From NCBI GenBank assembly GCA_011009095.1, contig VTPC01005575.1, positions 1-64,000 on the forward strand: a stretch of DNA of 64,000 nucleotides, given 5' to 3'. The position numbers and the translations under genes were made by a program. The notes under the pieces are model-generated. The model did not search any database and was not told the origin of the DNA. It saw only the letters and a program-made list of their open reading frames with translations. The DNA comes from Ignelater luminosus. Taxonomy: Eukaryota > Arthropoda > Insecta > Coleoptera > Elateridae. Positions 1 through 13,050 of this stretch are shown here, in pieces (the first letter of the stretch is position 1; every line of letters begins with the position of its first letter).

Positions 1-957
1 ACTTTTCAAAAGTCACACTCGCGGATTCACCAAGTTTAACACAAAACTTTATTGCACAACGTTGCTCTAAATTCCGATGCTTCATTTCTGCAACACACAA
101 CAAAAACACAACTTCACTAATGGCGCTGTCAAAAATAATGTGTTAGCTGTACGGAGTTGTAACTCGGACTGAGGAAGTGGAAGCGATAAACAAACCGGTT
201 TAGCACAGGCTGGTAGACACAACGTTGCCAGATCTCCCGCAGTGTTGCCAGTCTCATTACTTTTCTCACACACCTCGTACATTCAGGAGGGCTTGTCTTG
301 AACTTTTTGGGTTGTTGCTTTTGCTCTAATAGCGCGGATACGACAGATTATTCTAGTGGACGTAGCGTGAATGTAAGGTTAATAGAAAGAAGTTTCTATA
401 ATAAGAGTATTGACGAATGATGTCATGAGCTGATAACGAATAGTAATGAAGAATGAGTTAATATCTACCTCATACTTCGATTGAAGGAAAATTGCTTGTT
501 GATGAACTAGGAACTATTTTCCCCCAATGCAATGATTTAAAAAACCTGTTCTCTCATAAAATATGATGGTAAAATAGTGATGGATTCATAATACAATTTT
601 GCTGGTAGCTTGAAGAAGCATGCCTCTATGGTTGTTCACGTAAACAATGCAACGGTTTGGTTTAGTTTCAATAGACTATGTTTTATGTTGAGATGATGGT
701 TGTTGAATTCACAGATGATGGTTTCCCTCTCTTTCAAGGTGATGAATAAAAGGACCATGTATAAATATGCTCAAAAACCACGAACAGACTCAACGCATCT
801 GCTCGAAAGACCACGTAGGTTTGATTTGTCCACAAAGCTGCCATTGCTGTGTATACTTTTCAAGACCTACAGTTTATACTCTTTTAGTATCTTTGTAGTA
901 ATAATCAATGACTTGCAAGGCTTCTTCACTTTAAATACTCAGCAGTATCGATAATTT
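1..957. other. Unassigned AT-rich sequence at the left edge
   Basis: No gene can be supported here. The first 300 bases are less AT-rich than what follows and hold a short minus-strand reading frame (82-282) with no recognisable motif. The frame at 700-954 (+) also shows no family signature and looks like chance. The block ends where the Tigger-like transposase relic begins. Confidence 0.5.
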
Positions 958-1799
958 TTAGAAAGATGTTTTTGCCTCACATGATTTTATACTCGTATGC
1001 TTTATGACATCCAAAAAACCTTCCTTTGTCATCCAACCACTGGTAATAGTTAGTGCAATGCTGCCCGGGAGGGCACCATTTAAAAATTCCTCTTTATAGC
1101 GTGCCATCAGAAAGACATACACTGGAGGAAAAAGTTCTCCAGAAGCTGTGACGATACCAACAAATGTAACTTGTTTGCCTCTTTCACCTGAAACAGTCTG
1201 ACCCACTTGCTTGCTTGCTTTTGGTGCGACAATTTGTGGCACTGCCAGAACAGTGCTGACAGCACTTTCATCTCCATTAATTATTTTATCGGTAGTAAAA
1301 TTGTATTTTAGTTGAATCCTTTCTAGATTTATTATCGAAGAACATATTGGTATAATGCATATTAAAACTAATATTAATAGCCAAACTTGTTGGTTCAGGT
1401 GTACGGAGGCTAATTATTAGGGACTCTACGGTTTAATTGTAAGGCATAAGAATATGCAAATTGCCGAATTTGCTGATAAGTCAAGCCAAACTGCATTTTG
1501 GAGCAGTCTTCAATATTTGTCGCTAACATATTCTCTTCTTCTTTCGTGAAAATCTGTCGACTACTGTATTTAGACTGAAAACTGTAAAAAGCCAAAATCT
1601 CACTAGCAGCTGACTCGTTGCAATTTTCATTGGAATTATGCTGTTTTAATCTCTTACGAATTAGAGATTTTGTTAAGCAGTAAGTTTTAGCTGTTGCTCT
1701 AATTGAACAGTCTTTGTTATTTACATCGTTTAAGGCCAGCTGTATTCTTTCTTCAGATATATTTGATCTGGTTGTTTTTTTAATATATCTACGCACCAT
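958..1799 (-). pseudogene. Tigger/pogo-like transposase relic (truncated)
   Basis: This is a decayed DDE transposase of the Tigger/jerky (pogo) type, read from 1799 down to 958. The N-terminal frame (1799-1410) starts MVRRYIKK and has the small helix-turn-helix layout of pipsqueak/CENP-B-type DNA-binding domains. After a stop and an apparent loss of about 20 codons, the frame resumes with LRTPEPTSLA, a conserved Tigger linker. A shift follows, then NGDES at about 1280 (the first catalytic Asp position, usually NVDET), then KQVGQ, VTFVGIVTASGE and ITSGWMTKEGF. The protein stops before the second and third catalytic residues, so the C-terminal half is gone. Motifs are matched from knowledge of the family; the exact subfamily is unresolved. 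It is a dead copy. Confidence 0.75.
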
Positions 1800-2750
1800 G
1801 TCTGTAACAAATCGAAATCAACTTTTATCTCGGGGAATAACGACTATCAAAACGGTAAAATGAACAAATTAACGATTATCGTAGTTAATAAGCTTAACTA
1901 CGATCTAAACAACCACGAGGAAAAACTTTTTAAGTCATTGTTATACATTAAAGGCTAAAAAAGGCAGATGTGGCCGCCGTCCACATCTACCCCAAAGAGT
2001 AAATCCACATGTGCCCTACTTTTGGGATTGTTGAAAGTCGGAAATTGTGCAATTTGAGGTGAGGTTATGAGATCAGAATAATATTCAAAGCAATCCTTAC
2101 ACTTCTAACTACACGTAAAAGATGAAAAATGTAATTTAAAGTCGAAGATTAGATAAGTATATTAACTTAACAAATTCAGTGTTTCTTACGTTTATACAAC
2201 ACAAACCAACGAATTATCATAGACACCGTCAACCACCTTTTTTCATGTGAATCTCGTTGCAGTTACATTTAACTGCAAGTTCTTATACAATGCATGGGCT
2301 AGAACTAGAAACCCATAGATCATAAGCGCGAGATTTGAATTGTGCACATCTACCCCATGTCCACATCTCCACCATCTCTCTACTATCCTCGAAATGAACG
2401 CACCACCATCATGTGATTACCGCCTTGATTTGGCGGTCCCAGGCCGTCTGTAAGTTTTACTATCAATACCAACCCATACCAAACCACGACTCCTCTCCTG
2501 AACGCTATTCACTGGTTCAAAAGGAAATTAACTCCTACAATAGCCGTCCGTTTTAGTGCCAACTTGATGTTTATTTGGTTGGTCCGTTTTTTCTCTAGAA
2601 AAACTGAGATATTACCATACTGTGTTTGATTTCTAATGGCAGTTGGAACCATATAAATTGATCCTGAAGATTATCAAGTGTGGATGTGGAGGTGTCAAGT
2701 TTAAAATTACGGTCACATCGACAGCACCATGAGAGGTATACTACTATAGC
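1800..2750. repeat. Flank of the Tigger relic with CCACATCT-type repeats
   Basis: No coding sequence is visible. The block carries repeats related to CCACATCTACCCC: 1979-1993, 2344-2356, a variant with CCACC at 2359-2373, and the reverse orientation (GGATGTGGAGGTG) at 2678-2696. AGATGTGG at 1966-1973 pairs with CCACATCT at 1981-1988. A separate perfect palindrome sits at 1878-1904 (ATCGTAGTTA, 7-nt loop, TAACTACGAT). Repeated motifs outside a transposase gene are typical of subterminal transposase-binding sites, so this is inferred to be the 5' flank of the relic at 958-1799. No terminal inverted repeat was found. Confidence 0.5.
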
Positions 2751-5700
2751 TTTTGCGAATTAAAGGAACTTTTGGTTTTTAACTATTAAAGATTTTTCAA
2801 AATTGCATTTTGCTTTCTTATTTTTCTACTCTGTGATTGTTCTGTTTTTTGCGGTTTTTTAGTCTTGGTTATTTTGTGACGTATTATTGATAGTGTTTGT
2901 TCTATTGAGTAGCTTTTGTCTGATTTGATTTTCTATAACGGGCCTATTTCGGTGAAGGATTATATTTACAATATGGTCCTTCTTGCTTACAAGCCTTTTG
3001 GCTTATTTTTCTGTAACAACCTGGTTTTCTGACCTACTGACTAAATTCCGTTGTACCAGTTGCTTTCGTGGCAGTCCATTTTCCACGCGATTAAGTGTTA
3101 TTCTTTTCACTTTGACTCATGGTTTATTGCATTTTAATCTTTCACTTTAACTAAATTTACGAATCTGCTTTTACTTACAACGACCAACATAAGTTGAAAA
3201 CGTTAAATTTACACGAAGTATTTTAATATCTTCATAAAATTCGTTGCATTTTCTAATCCGACTAAAACAAATTTTATTTCTAGACGTTTAATTTATCCGT
3301 TCTCTAATTGTAGATGTAAAAGGACCTTGCTACAAACATGTAAAGGATGTATGTGTTTCTACCAAATAAACAGTAATTAATTTCTAAATTTTCTAGCTTT
3401 CCATAAGTGTTTTCCCGGGCTTACGCAAAAGCTAACTGTATTACATTACAGCAAACAAATGTCGGTATAGGGTCTAGACAGGTTTAAAATCGCAGTGGGA
3501 GATATTAAACTAACACATTGAGATAAGATCTGGGTAGTTTTCCTCACATGAAGTTTAACTACAATTAACATAAAGCGAGATCCTAAATAGTAAATGTCAT
3601 CCGAAGTTAATTTAAAATAATTCCATCTAAATAATTTTGGTAACGACTTTAGTGATCCTTTAATCTTTGTTTGTTAAATGGAAATATACTAGGTATATTA
3701 AAATAAACAGCACTTGGGGTTTAAAATCCCCTTTCCGAGTGACTCATAAAAGTTTTTATGGTTTTGAATGTTATTTTATACAGCAAGATCAAACAGCAAT
3801 TGTCTATGTAGTTTGGTTATAACGAATTGCTTAAATTTCTCAATAGAAGTTTGAAAAGAACCGTGGTACAGTCCTCCGATAAACAGAAAATCCAAATAGA
3901 ACTTAAAAACTTCTATTACATGCTTCGTGTTACGAGTATAGGATTAGAAAGCCTGAAAAATTCCAATAAACCAAAGACAAAATGCGACAATTTGAAAAAG
4001 ATTTAGCAAACTTGACGTGTACTCTGAGAACTAGAGAAGATTTTGCAAAGTAATAAAAAAGTACTTGGAGTTTTATTAGTTTTCGGTTGTTTGCAAAGGG
4101 GTGTCGCATACGAAAACGGTTGTGTTTGTTTCAAGCTTGTTTTAAGCTATTATTTTAAAATATGTGGAGTACGGTTTATACTGCTGAGCCTAGAAAATTT
4201 TAGTTTAAAGAATGTAGACTAAACAAAAACAATAGCATATTCTAAGAAATAAGTAAAATATCTTTAAATTTCAATCCATTTAGATAATTTTTAGAAATTC
4301 TAATTTTTTTTTATTTTATAATACTAGGCGACCATTAAAGTTTGTGTATTAATTTTGTTTCTTGTTGATTCATTTTTTGTGCTGTGTCAGCAATGCTGTA
4401 AAGAACCATTAGGGAAATGTCGACAATCGCACATTTCCAAACGAATGGTCTGTTTTGCAGTTTGTCATTTAGTGCATTATATTAGTAAATATTCTACCCT
4501 ACATATTTTGAAACAATTCTCGTATTGTCTGGAATATGTTAGATAAAGATAGGATCTTTTCCTTATCGTTTTTAATTAAATAAATGTAAAAAAACGAACC
4601 TACAAACTTTAAATGGATTTATAGGCCTTCAGCTATCAAATTTCACCCGCCCTTAATTCTTAATTTTGAAACTAAATATTAAGCCAGCATATTTTTTACT
4701 TTATTTAATGGGATGGTGTCAATAACCTTCTCTTTTCCTTATTTTCATTTTTAAACAACTTAGAGTCAATCAGGCGCAGTTTGTTTAAAATTGTAAGAAA
4801 AAAAAGGGAAATTAGAGAAAATTCATTTCCCCTTGAATTGAACGCTCTAATGAGAGACGTAGAACGACCAACGTATAGATCCGTCTTTGGACTAAGAAGT
4901 GAGCACTATAACTGAAAGTCGCTATACCTGCTTAGTAGCAATTTTAAAAGCAACTGGCAATTTGTTTGTTTATTGTTAAGATTATAATTATGCCAGGAAA
5001 TGAAATACATACATGCCAGATGCAGAGTGCTTTTTGTTGCATCAGCATAGAGTAGTTGCATACAGCTGAAATTGTGCTGACCAAACTAAAATTGTGCTGA
5101 ATAACTACAGCTGTAAGCAGCACGTGTGTTCAAAATTGGATATAAAAGGCGTAGCGTGGCTTGCAGAAATCAGAAAGTGAAAACTGCGAAAACAACGTCA
5201 AAAGAATGGAAAACAAAATTGACATATCACAAGTTTGAAAGTTCAACTTGAAATCTAACATAAGGAAGTAGAGTAAACATAAGATTATTCTAAATTTTTT
5301 TTTGCTTAGTTTATAATCTGCAATCCTGACAAGCAATAATATTCTTGCTGTGATTGCCACAAACTAATAATAACTATATTATGTGATTGTTATCTTACTC
5401 ATTGTATTATGCTCTTAATGTTTGGACAACTTTGATTGGTTTCAACTTTCTGGTGTTGATTTTTATTTAGGGTACTTCTATCCATTGCTCTAATAACAGT
5501 TCCTGTAAACCCGGTAATATTCTTCTTCGATTTTTGACATGAAGTTTTTAAAGTTTCACATATCTAAATCTTCCAAAAACATGCATCTTCTGCTGATTTT
5601 AGATTTGTATTCTGGTAGAGAAAATTCAGAATGAATGTTTTGTATCTATTCAAAGCTATTATACAATGTTAACAACAGTGGACAGAACTAACTTCTTCTA

Positions 5701-6400
5701 GACCTTTTGGTGGAATCTTTGGGTACTATTTAAATCACAGCGTCTGCTCCAAAAATATTCAGCTATGCGTTAACAACTTATTCTAGAGTTTAAGACAAAC
5801 AAGAAATCAAATAAATGCCGATAGCAAAACAATTTTCGTTAGCTTAATAACTCTTTTTTTGCTCATAGCTCCAATACAATAGCTTTTCTTCGATCAGTCT
5901 GAACCATATATCGAGTACTGGAATGTTGTAGTCATTCATAAAAATAATAAGTCCTGCATAGGCAATAAATTCTTCGATAATGGTTTCCAGTATTTTGCAG
6001 ATAAAGATTTTTTTGTTCATTTGTTCATTTAAATGTATTTAATCTGCACTATTGCTTTATAAAAGCCCTGTTTCAAAGATTCTTTTATACTCAAAATTTC
6101 AGACCTAACTTACTTAGCTGTGTTTGTAACACATTAAGTATTTCTGATAATTCTTCTGCTTCGAAGAGATTTTCTAAGATCGGATCTCACTGCCTTTTGA
6201 TCATAGATGGTGGCAGTCTTCTGGAGCACAATTTCTTCTTCGGTTTTACTTACTTTTGAATCCCCCTTCATCTAACTCAAAATCTACCCCAGATTTCAAT
6301 AATGCTATGCGCCAGTACCAAGTAAGAGAATCAGCTAGAATAATTATATGATTAACGTTTGAGTCAAAACATCTTAGTGCGAGCCGCACTAATGCCAATA
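2751..6400. other. AT-rich stretch without a supported gene
   Basis: No domain, splice-linked exon series or transposase motif could be read here. The short frames at 4355-4546 (+) and 5130-5360 (-) have low-complexity, hydrophobic translations typical of AT-rich noise. A small direct repeat containing AAATTGTGCTGA occurs twice around 5068-5101. Confidence 0.45.
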
Positions 6401-7560
6401 TTTGTAATCAGTACTTGAGTAAGTCTGTGCTGCAATTTCGTAGTTTTGAGTCAAGTTGCAATATAAAATATTGGAGCAAGCTTGAGTACAGCTCAAGTTT
6501 GACCTTGGTTTTAGTATTAATTGCAAATACGGACATAAGTCGATTAATATGATTCTTGAAGCTGTAGACCCCGGCACTGATAGTCCATAGATTCATTTTA
6601 CCTACTCGTGGTAGCATTCTGTTCACCTCATTTCTCTGTGAACGAATACTTGTGGTTGCAGCACTCGGTCCTCTGGTCAGAATTCTGAAAGCGCCGTTAC
6701 TGGTATTCGCTGTTGTTAATTCACGTAGCAAACTTAGGCAACTGTGTGGCGCTGTTCTGTTTTTGGTGGCTGCGGTGGGGATGCAGAGTTTCTATGTTTC
6801 GGGTTACACTGTTGTCTGCGTTACGTCGTCGCCGGCGATTGAGCAAGACAGTAAAAGTTTTCAAACCCCATTAGTGTTGAAGCTTGTTGGCCAGTTGCAG
6901 ACGGACGATCTTTAACTCTTAATCTCTTCGTTCGCTTTAATGGTAGACCGTGAACCATGACGTTGCTTTCCAACACTACGTGAACAGGCGGTTTTCCAAC
7001 GAACTGGGAATTATTGTCGGTGATAACGGTCTTGGAATATCCAAACCGTTGAAAGCTCCTTTTTCCAGCTTCTGTTACACACTGCGGCGGTGGTAGTCTT
7101 GAGCGAGAGGGCTTCGACTCATGTGCTGGTAAGGTTCAAGACGGCTACAGGCAATAACCTCAAAGAAACGTCAAGAGTGTCTGAAATACTGCGGTGCGTT
7201 TAGGTGGTCGGTTAGTTGTACTTTTGTACTTGATATCAAGAGTTAGCTAATGTAATGATGGAGATAATGCGCTTTTTTAATCCCCGCGTAGTGTGAATGC
7301 GGGGAGTTGTGGTGTTCACAAAAATACTTGACCTCGGACTTCTACAAGAATTCGGGGCCAGATCACCTTAGGTGATTTAGTTCTGCAAGAAGCGTGTTTG
7401 TCCTTCTTTGTATGGTGGTTCTTCTTGAAAGTCGATACTCCCTGGGTGAAGATATGATGTTGCTGGACGTCGAAAACTTTATTGCCTTCTGGGCTAGCGG
7501 CTGGATTTGGCTTGGAAGGTAATGGATGCGGACCGTTGCTCTCTTTTGAAAATTTTTATT
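6401..7560 (-). pseudogene. GC-richer block with a Ty3/gypsy integrase trace
   Basis: This block is visibly richer in G and C than its surroundings. On the minus strand, between about 7135 and 6905, an open stretch reads FQRFGYSKTVITDNNSQFVG. That matches the central part of a retroviral-type integrase (normally FGYPKTVITDNGSQFVG) around its second catalytic Asp. Downstream on the same strand the translation stays open (LPLKRTKRLRVKDRP) but no longer matches a family I know. Upstream, 7140-7540, frames are broken. No LTR, primer-binding site or complete pol domain was identified. It is best read as a short, dead fragment of a Ty3/gypsy LTR retrotransposon. Confidence 0.5.
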
Positions 7561-10500
7561 CTGCTTTTTATTTTCTTGTTGTTTTCTTATTTTTATTTTT
7601 GGACCTTTTTATTTTTGTTGAATTTCTTTGCTAAAATAAAAGAATGATGATTTCAGAAAAACGGAGGTTCGAATTGAAAGAGAGTTTGGCAACTCTTAAA
7701 TTCTTGTGGTGCTGCCGTTAAAACTGGATTTCTGTTCACTTTCTCGGTAACAAGTTTTGCTGAGATATTGACTTTTATTTGTTAACTAGATCATCTTAAA
7801 ATAGGATAAAAATCCTTAATAGGAGTGGTTGCATAAAAAACAATGTTAATGGCTGTACTTTGCATACGAGCTGTGGTAATCATAAATCTTCAAAGTTTGC
7901 GCAAACAGTGGACCGTGTAGTACAGGTTAATTTACACATTTGTCCTAAAGCCTGTTGACAAATTGGCAAATGATGATCAGTTGGAGTATTCACAGTGTTT
8001 AAGAATAAATAAAGTTCTGAGAATTTATATTGGAGAATTTTTAAAAATTAAACTTTTGAGATGTGAAGGGTCAAAATGAGAGATGAATTATCTTAAAGTG
8101 GTCAAAGGCAAAAGTATATCAGCTAGAGGCCGGTATTCTAAATAAAACTACAAATTTAATTTAACAAAAAGAAAAATCAAAACAGTCTAACGCAAAATGA
8201 ATTGATACGAACCTATTCATAGATTGAATGGGTTGCAGATTGAATAGAAAACACAATTAAATTACTAACAGTTTTATGAAAATATAATAAAATAAATTAA
8301 AACTGTACTATCCAAAGGTTTACATTCAAGCGAGTACATAACTGCTTTTTAATAAAATAATGACAGTAAACAGTAATCACGCTTGCAAAATATTATACCT
8401 AGTTTTATATAATTTGCTCCTTGTTTACTTTAAATTTTATGCTAGATGTGTCCAAGGTATTCAGTTATAAAACCCTTATTCTGTAGTATTTTATGTGTTC
8501 TCAAATGCAGTTTCTGTTTGCTGGACGTAATAATATTTGAAGAACCTTTTGGAGAACACTGTATATTTTTAAACAAAATTAATTTCTGTTGTGGTTATTT
8601 AAACGTGCAAAAAGAAAGTATAAACCTTAGTAATAACTAACTATGGAGCATAGTACGTTATTAAGTACAATTAATAGTAAGTCAAAGTTTTTTATATTTA
8701 AATTTTTAAGTTGGTAATAATAAATTGAAGTTATATACTTTGAAAAAGTTTTGATACGCTTCATTATTTTCATTCATGGCCAACCTTGCGCGCTTAACTT
8801 TGAAAGCTTATAATCTTCGGGACCAAGATTTTAATAACTGATGTTGTTTGAAACAATCAATCAATCATCATTTTCTAACTTTTTTATATACTAGTAGTAG
8901 GAAATTCCAAATAAAATTTATAAAGCACATGCTTCATCTTTTATAATGTCATCATCAGTCAACTTGATTTATCTCTTTTTTTTGAGAATTTTTTAATGCA
9001 ACATTTACACTTATTCTTGTTTGGTGAAGTTTTTATTTTTAAATACAAGGAAACTTAATTCTACTGTTTGCAGTTTTAGAGTCAAAGTTTTTAAATAATA
9101 TGTTATAGAAAATAAAACTTGTTCTTCTAACAATACCTTGTTTCTCCAGTAATATAATTTAACATTACAAAACGTGTTTAATAATTCAGTTACCAAGCTA
9201 TTGGATTTTAAAAATTCTAACGGAAAGTAGATTAAAAAGGGTACTGTTACATAAATCTAATTTTGATCTGTATTTGCTAGGTTAATTAATTAATTAATTA
9301 ATTGCTTTAGCTTTTAAATAATTCTCTAGTTATTAAGGATTTCATTAGTGAGATTTATTTTTGTTTGTACTTAGCAAAAAGTTTTATGAAATATAATTAA
9401 TATTTTAAAGAGAAATGAGATTGGAATTATTAAAATTATTGGAATAAGAAAACAAATGCGTGGCAAAATGACAATAATAAATTAATTATATCCGATGTTA
9501 ACATTTTTTGCGCCACTTACATTATTTAGGATATTACATCAAACGTTTATGTAGAACGATCCTGCATAGTTATGTTTAGTATAAAGTTACAGCAAAACTA
9601 ACACTTTTCTTCATTTATAATTAAATAGATTGTTAGAAAATTATCATCGACCTTTCAAAGCACATTTTGCTAATTTTGCAGATGCTTCAGCAAAATATTC
9701 CCTTATAGTTTCCCTACTTATGCTTTAATGTCAGTCACATTACATTAAATATTTGGCTTCTACAAAGCAACCACTTTTGATACTGATAAACTTGTGTTGT
9801 GTTTATCTATTCATTTTATACTACATACAACTTATTCAACCTAACACAAACACAGAAAAGTTGCGAACAGATTCACACATTAATAATGAATTCAAAAATT
9901 GGATGGATGAATGAAGATCAAAAGTGTACCTCCATTTACAGTTTACATTCATTTTGGAACTGTTAACATTTGTTTAATTGCAATTAACATATGTTGAAAG
10001 CAAAGAATAATTGAAGCGTTGAATTTAAATATTTAACGGTCTAACTCCTTGTTGACGTAATGGGAATTGAACAAAACAAATGAAACGGTTCGAAATAATT
10101 TATTACAATAAAAACTAAAGGTAAAAACATGTTTGTTGACAAAACAATTTATTGATATGAATATAACAAAAAATTTGCTTTCTAACATATTGAATACTTT
10201 TTATGAATATTTTAACAAGATGAAAATGCATCAAATCAAAAATCAATTGCCATAAAATATATAAAACGTGTTTTGAGTTATATAAATAATTCTTCGATGC
10301 AATAACTACTCTCTTCGTTTTTTATTATTTAATATATTTAAGATTTATGCAGTTAAAATCACGTTGGATTGCAATAAATGTAAAACTGAAAATTTTGTAG
10401 TATAAATCTAACATTCAGAAAATTCTAGATTTCACGTAAGATTCGAAGCCACATTTCTGATACTCCGGATCATTGCTTTACCAAAAAAAAACCTTTTCCC

Positions 10501-11038
10501 ATATATGCATACCATTATGCATTTATCTATTTCAATATTTGAATATAAATATATATTCAGTCATTTTATGTTTACATCCCTTACAATCGGAAATTTACCA
10601 TCTTCAAATATCAGAGTATTGCCTCTTCTTCATTATTTCTAATTAGAAAGTTCCTGTTTATTCAGACCCGCATGGAGCCTCAAAAAAACAAAACCTATTT
10701 CCTTATCCATTCTAGTTACCGTCTCTTTAATTGAATATTCTATTTCTAATACTAACTTGGCGATGAAAGGAAACGAAACACCATAGTTATTTTTCTAAGA
10801 TGACTAACACGAACTTTGCACAATATGCATTGCTTACTTTAGACAAAAAAAAAACAGAAATCTGTTAATTGATAGTCGTTTAAAAGAATATTAACCTTGT
10901 GTAGTATTATCGCTTCCGGTCCGAATTTGGACTTACGCAGTAGCCATATTATAAATTTAGTGTATTTGATGTGAGTAATATAAAAAATAGTGACGGCTCT
11001 GTATAGAAAAAATTATTGTGTAACTAGTTCATGATATA
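7561..11038. other. AT-rich stretch without a supported gene
   Basis: Very AT-rich sequence with no recognisable coding motif. Frames at 8446-8640 (+) and 9011-9196 (-) are short and low in complexity. A perfect (TTAA)n microsatellite lies at about 9283-9302. Confidence 0.45.
9283..9302. repeat. (TTAA)n microsatellite
   Basis: About five consecutive TTAA units. TTAA is also the piggyBac target site, but no element end adjoins this tract, so it is treated as a simple repeat. Confidence 0.8.
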
Positions 11039-11930
11039 TCAATTGAAGCCGGATTTGTCTTCGCAGTAGTTGCAGTGATAACTAATTTGCTTCCTTTCTT
11101 TTCTTGTTTTGAAATATAGTCTGCACATTTTGCGCTTGACTTTTTTAGAACTATCTTTATCTTTATACCTTTTTTGTATGAAACTTATAATGTATTGTTA
11201 CAATGTTATTTTTATCTGACCAGAGTCTTCATTGTGCAGAATTCACCATAATAAATTGCAAGGTGTGTACAAATAGTTTTTATACCGACAAACAGTTTTG
11301 CGTTCGCATGAATCGTATGCCAGTAATTGATCTTGGTGGCCGATACCTGAGATATTAGTCCTTTATTGTATTACCCAGTTACTTAGGGTTCTCTGAATTT
11401 GTTGTTCTCTTATATTTGTGACTCTCAAAAACCTGTTGTCTAATGTGTACAACACAACAAACTTACCCTTTCACTTACAAATACTAAATAATATTCTCTC
11501 CCGTTTTGAGTTTTTTTCCTCAGCATTTCTAAAGGTTATCTTTTAGATTGAAACCTAATAGTGCAGTAGGTCTCGTGTTCAAGAGCTGTTGTAGAATTGT
11601 TCGCGTATAATGCTTGTTTCTGATTTAGTTTTTCCTTCATGATCTTCATTACTGCATTACCGACCCGTTCATAAAAGTTGTCTCTGTTAGCATATAAAGT
11701 TTTACTTATCTTGTACTCTAGGTGTAGCTATTTCTCTCATGAGCAAAACAGCTAAAAGTACATGAAGTTCTTCGACTTCCACTCATTTGTTTTTCGGCAA
11801 TTTTTAAATTAAACAATTGTTCGGTTTTTCAGTAGTCTTGCACTCTGGGTATAGTTATTGTTTCCACGTGCAGCAAAAGAGCTAAGTATATACGAAGCTC
11901 GTCGACAGTCAACTCTTTTCATGCTTTGAC
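11039..11930 (-). pseudogene. piggyBac-like transposase relic with an internal duplication
   Basis: Read on the minus strand. Codons at 11915-11829 give LTVDELRIYLALLLH...PRVQDY, which matches the conserved piggyBac block usually written as EEL..FLGLLLH...P..QDYW. About 130 bp further on, 11776-11702 encodes a diverged second version of the same block (VEELHVLLAVLL...TPRVQDK). Near the C-terminus (about 11180-11039) lies a lysine-rich, cysteine-containing tail with CRLYF, RKERK and HCNYC. That resembles the Cys-rich C-terminal domain of piggyBac transposases, with one Cys of the first pair missing. Stops and shifts occur throughout. The catalytic core between the two ends could not be followed. 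No terminal repeats or TTAA flanks were defined. Confidence 0.55.
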
Positions 11931-12705
11931 TGCTGCTACGAACCATCAAACAAGACACTAATGAATATTATTTGTTGGTCTTTCCTACTATAAACTTCAG
12001 AAAGAAAAGGCCATGGGGTCGCCTTCAGGTACTGATACCAACATTTTCTGTTACCTTCTAAAAGGTATTACTTTGATGTTATTAGGCTGCAGTGAGTTAT
12101 ACTTCCATTCATATGCAAATCATTTGCAACATCATTTGCTTGCTGAAAATTCTGACTAGAATCAAATGGTAAAATCATATCACGGTATATTGCTTTATGA
12201 TTTGAATCAGAATTTGAAAAAAAAAACAATCAAAGTTATTTGAAAGAAAATCCAGGTCACTCTGCAGGTCACAATGTAATTTTGTTTTGAGTTTGTCTTC
12301 AGTTAGTGGCCCCCGGCATTCAGAAAAGGGTCTACGTTTAGGCGTGAAAAACCTACTTCGTCATTCTTAACACTTTAGATTTGCAGAAGTATTACAAATA
12401 AAATAAAAAGATTACTAAAACAGTGCACAGAGTCTAAAAACAAACTAAGGGTGTGGAGACAAAAAATCCGTACAAAAGTTATATGGCTCCATAGTGCACA
12501 TTTTGTTTAATTTATTGAAACATCCGATATACTACATAAGAAATACGTACATATTTAAAAAATAGAACCAACACCAAAGTGGTTTGTCTCTCGAATTTTT
12601 GTTGTTAAGTTTTTTATTAAATTAGATAAAGTGAAATTAGGTGTTTGCCGCAATATTTCTTGAATTCTTCTTTTTTTAGTATTCATGCGAAGAAGCTTCT
12701 TATCC
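11931..12705. other. No supported gene; possible upstream part of the piggyBac relic
   Basis: No motif is readable with confidence. The sequence may be the decayed N-terminal portion of the minus-strand piggyBac relic that follows, but I saw no match that proves it. Confidence 0.3.
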
Positions 12706-12906
12706 TCAGATGTAGACACTACACTTTTCTCTGAAGGGAATGTTTAATTCTTGATATGCCGCAACAACTTGATTATCATAACGTTCAGTAGCCATATCTA
12801 GCCAAAAGACAAAATTACCGTCAGAATGTTCTTCTTTTAAGAAATCGTTTAATTTAGATCTTATGCATTTTTTTAGAAATCTCAGCTGTGAATGAATTTC
12901 CCGAAG
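12706..12906 (-). pseudogene. Tc1/mariner-like DDE transposase fragment
   Basis: About 67 codons on the minus strand contain LRFLKKCIRSKLNDFL, HSDGNFVFWLDMAT and VVAAYQELNIPF. This order matches the region around the second catalytic Asp of Tc1/IS630-type transposases, where the usual text is FWPDLAS.HYA followed by NIPFVPK. Here FWLDMAT keeps the Asp. The preceding residues of the same open frame (13050-12907) are lysine-rich and unrelated. The downstream RPIEDFW motif holding the third acidic residue is absent. It is a short dead remnant. Confidence 0.5.
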
Positions 12907-13050
12907 GACAAATATAAGCAAAAAAACAACCTCGAAATTAAATTGCCAAATTGCTTTTTTCTTCTTTCTTGGCTTTTTTTGCTTTCCTTCCTGATCCTTG
13001 TTTTTTTTTAGATGGGAAATTTGCAGTCTACACGTTTGTAAATATCGCAC

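Noticed and set aside
6652-6915. 87-codon plus-strand frame in the GC-richer block
   Set aside because: The minus strand carries an integrase motif next to it; the plus-strand translation resembles no family.
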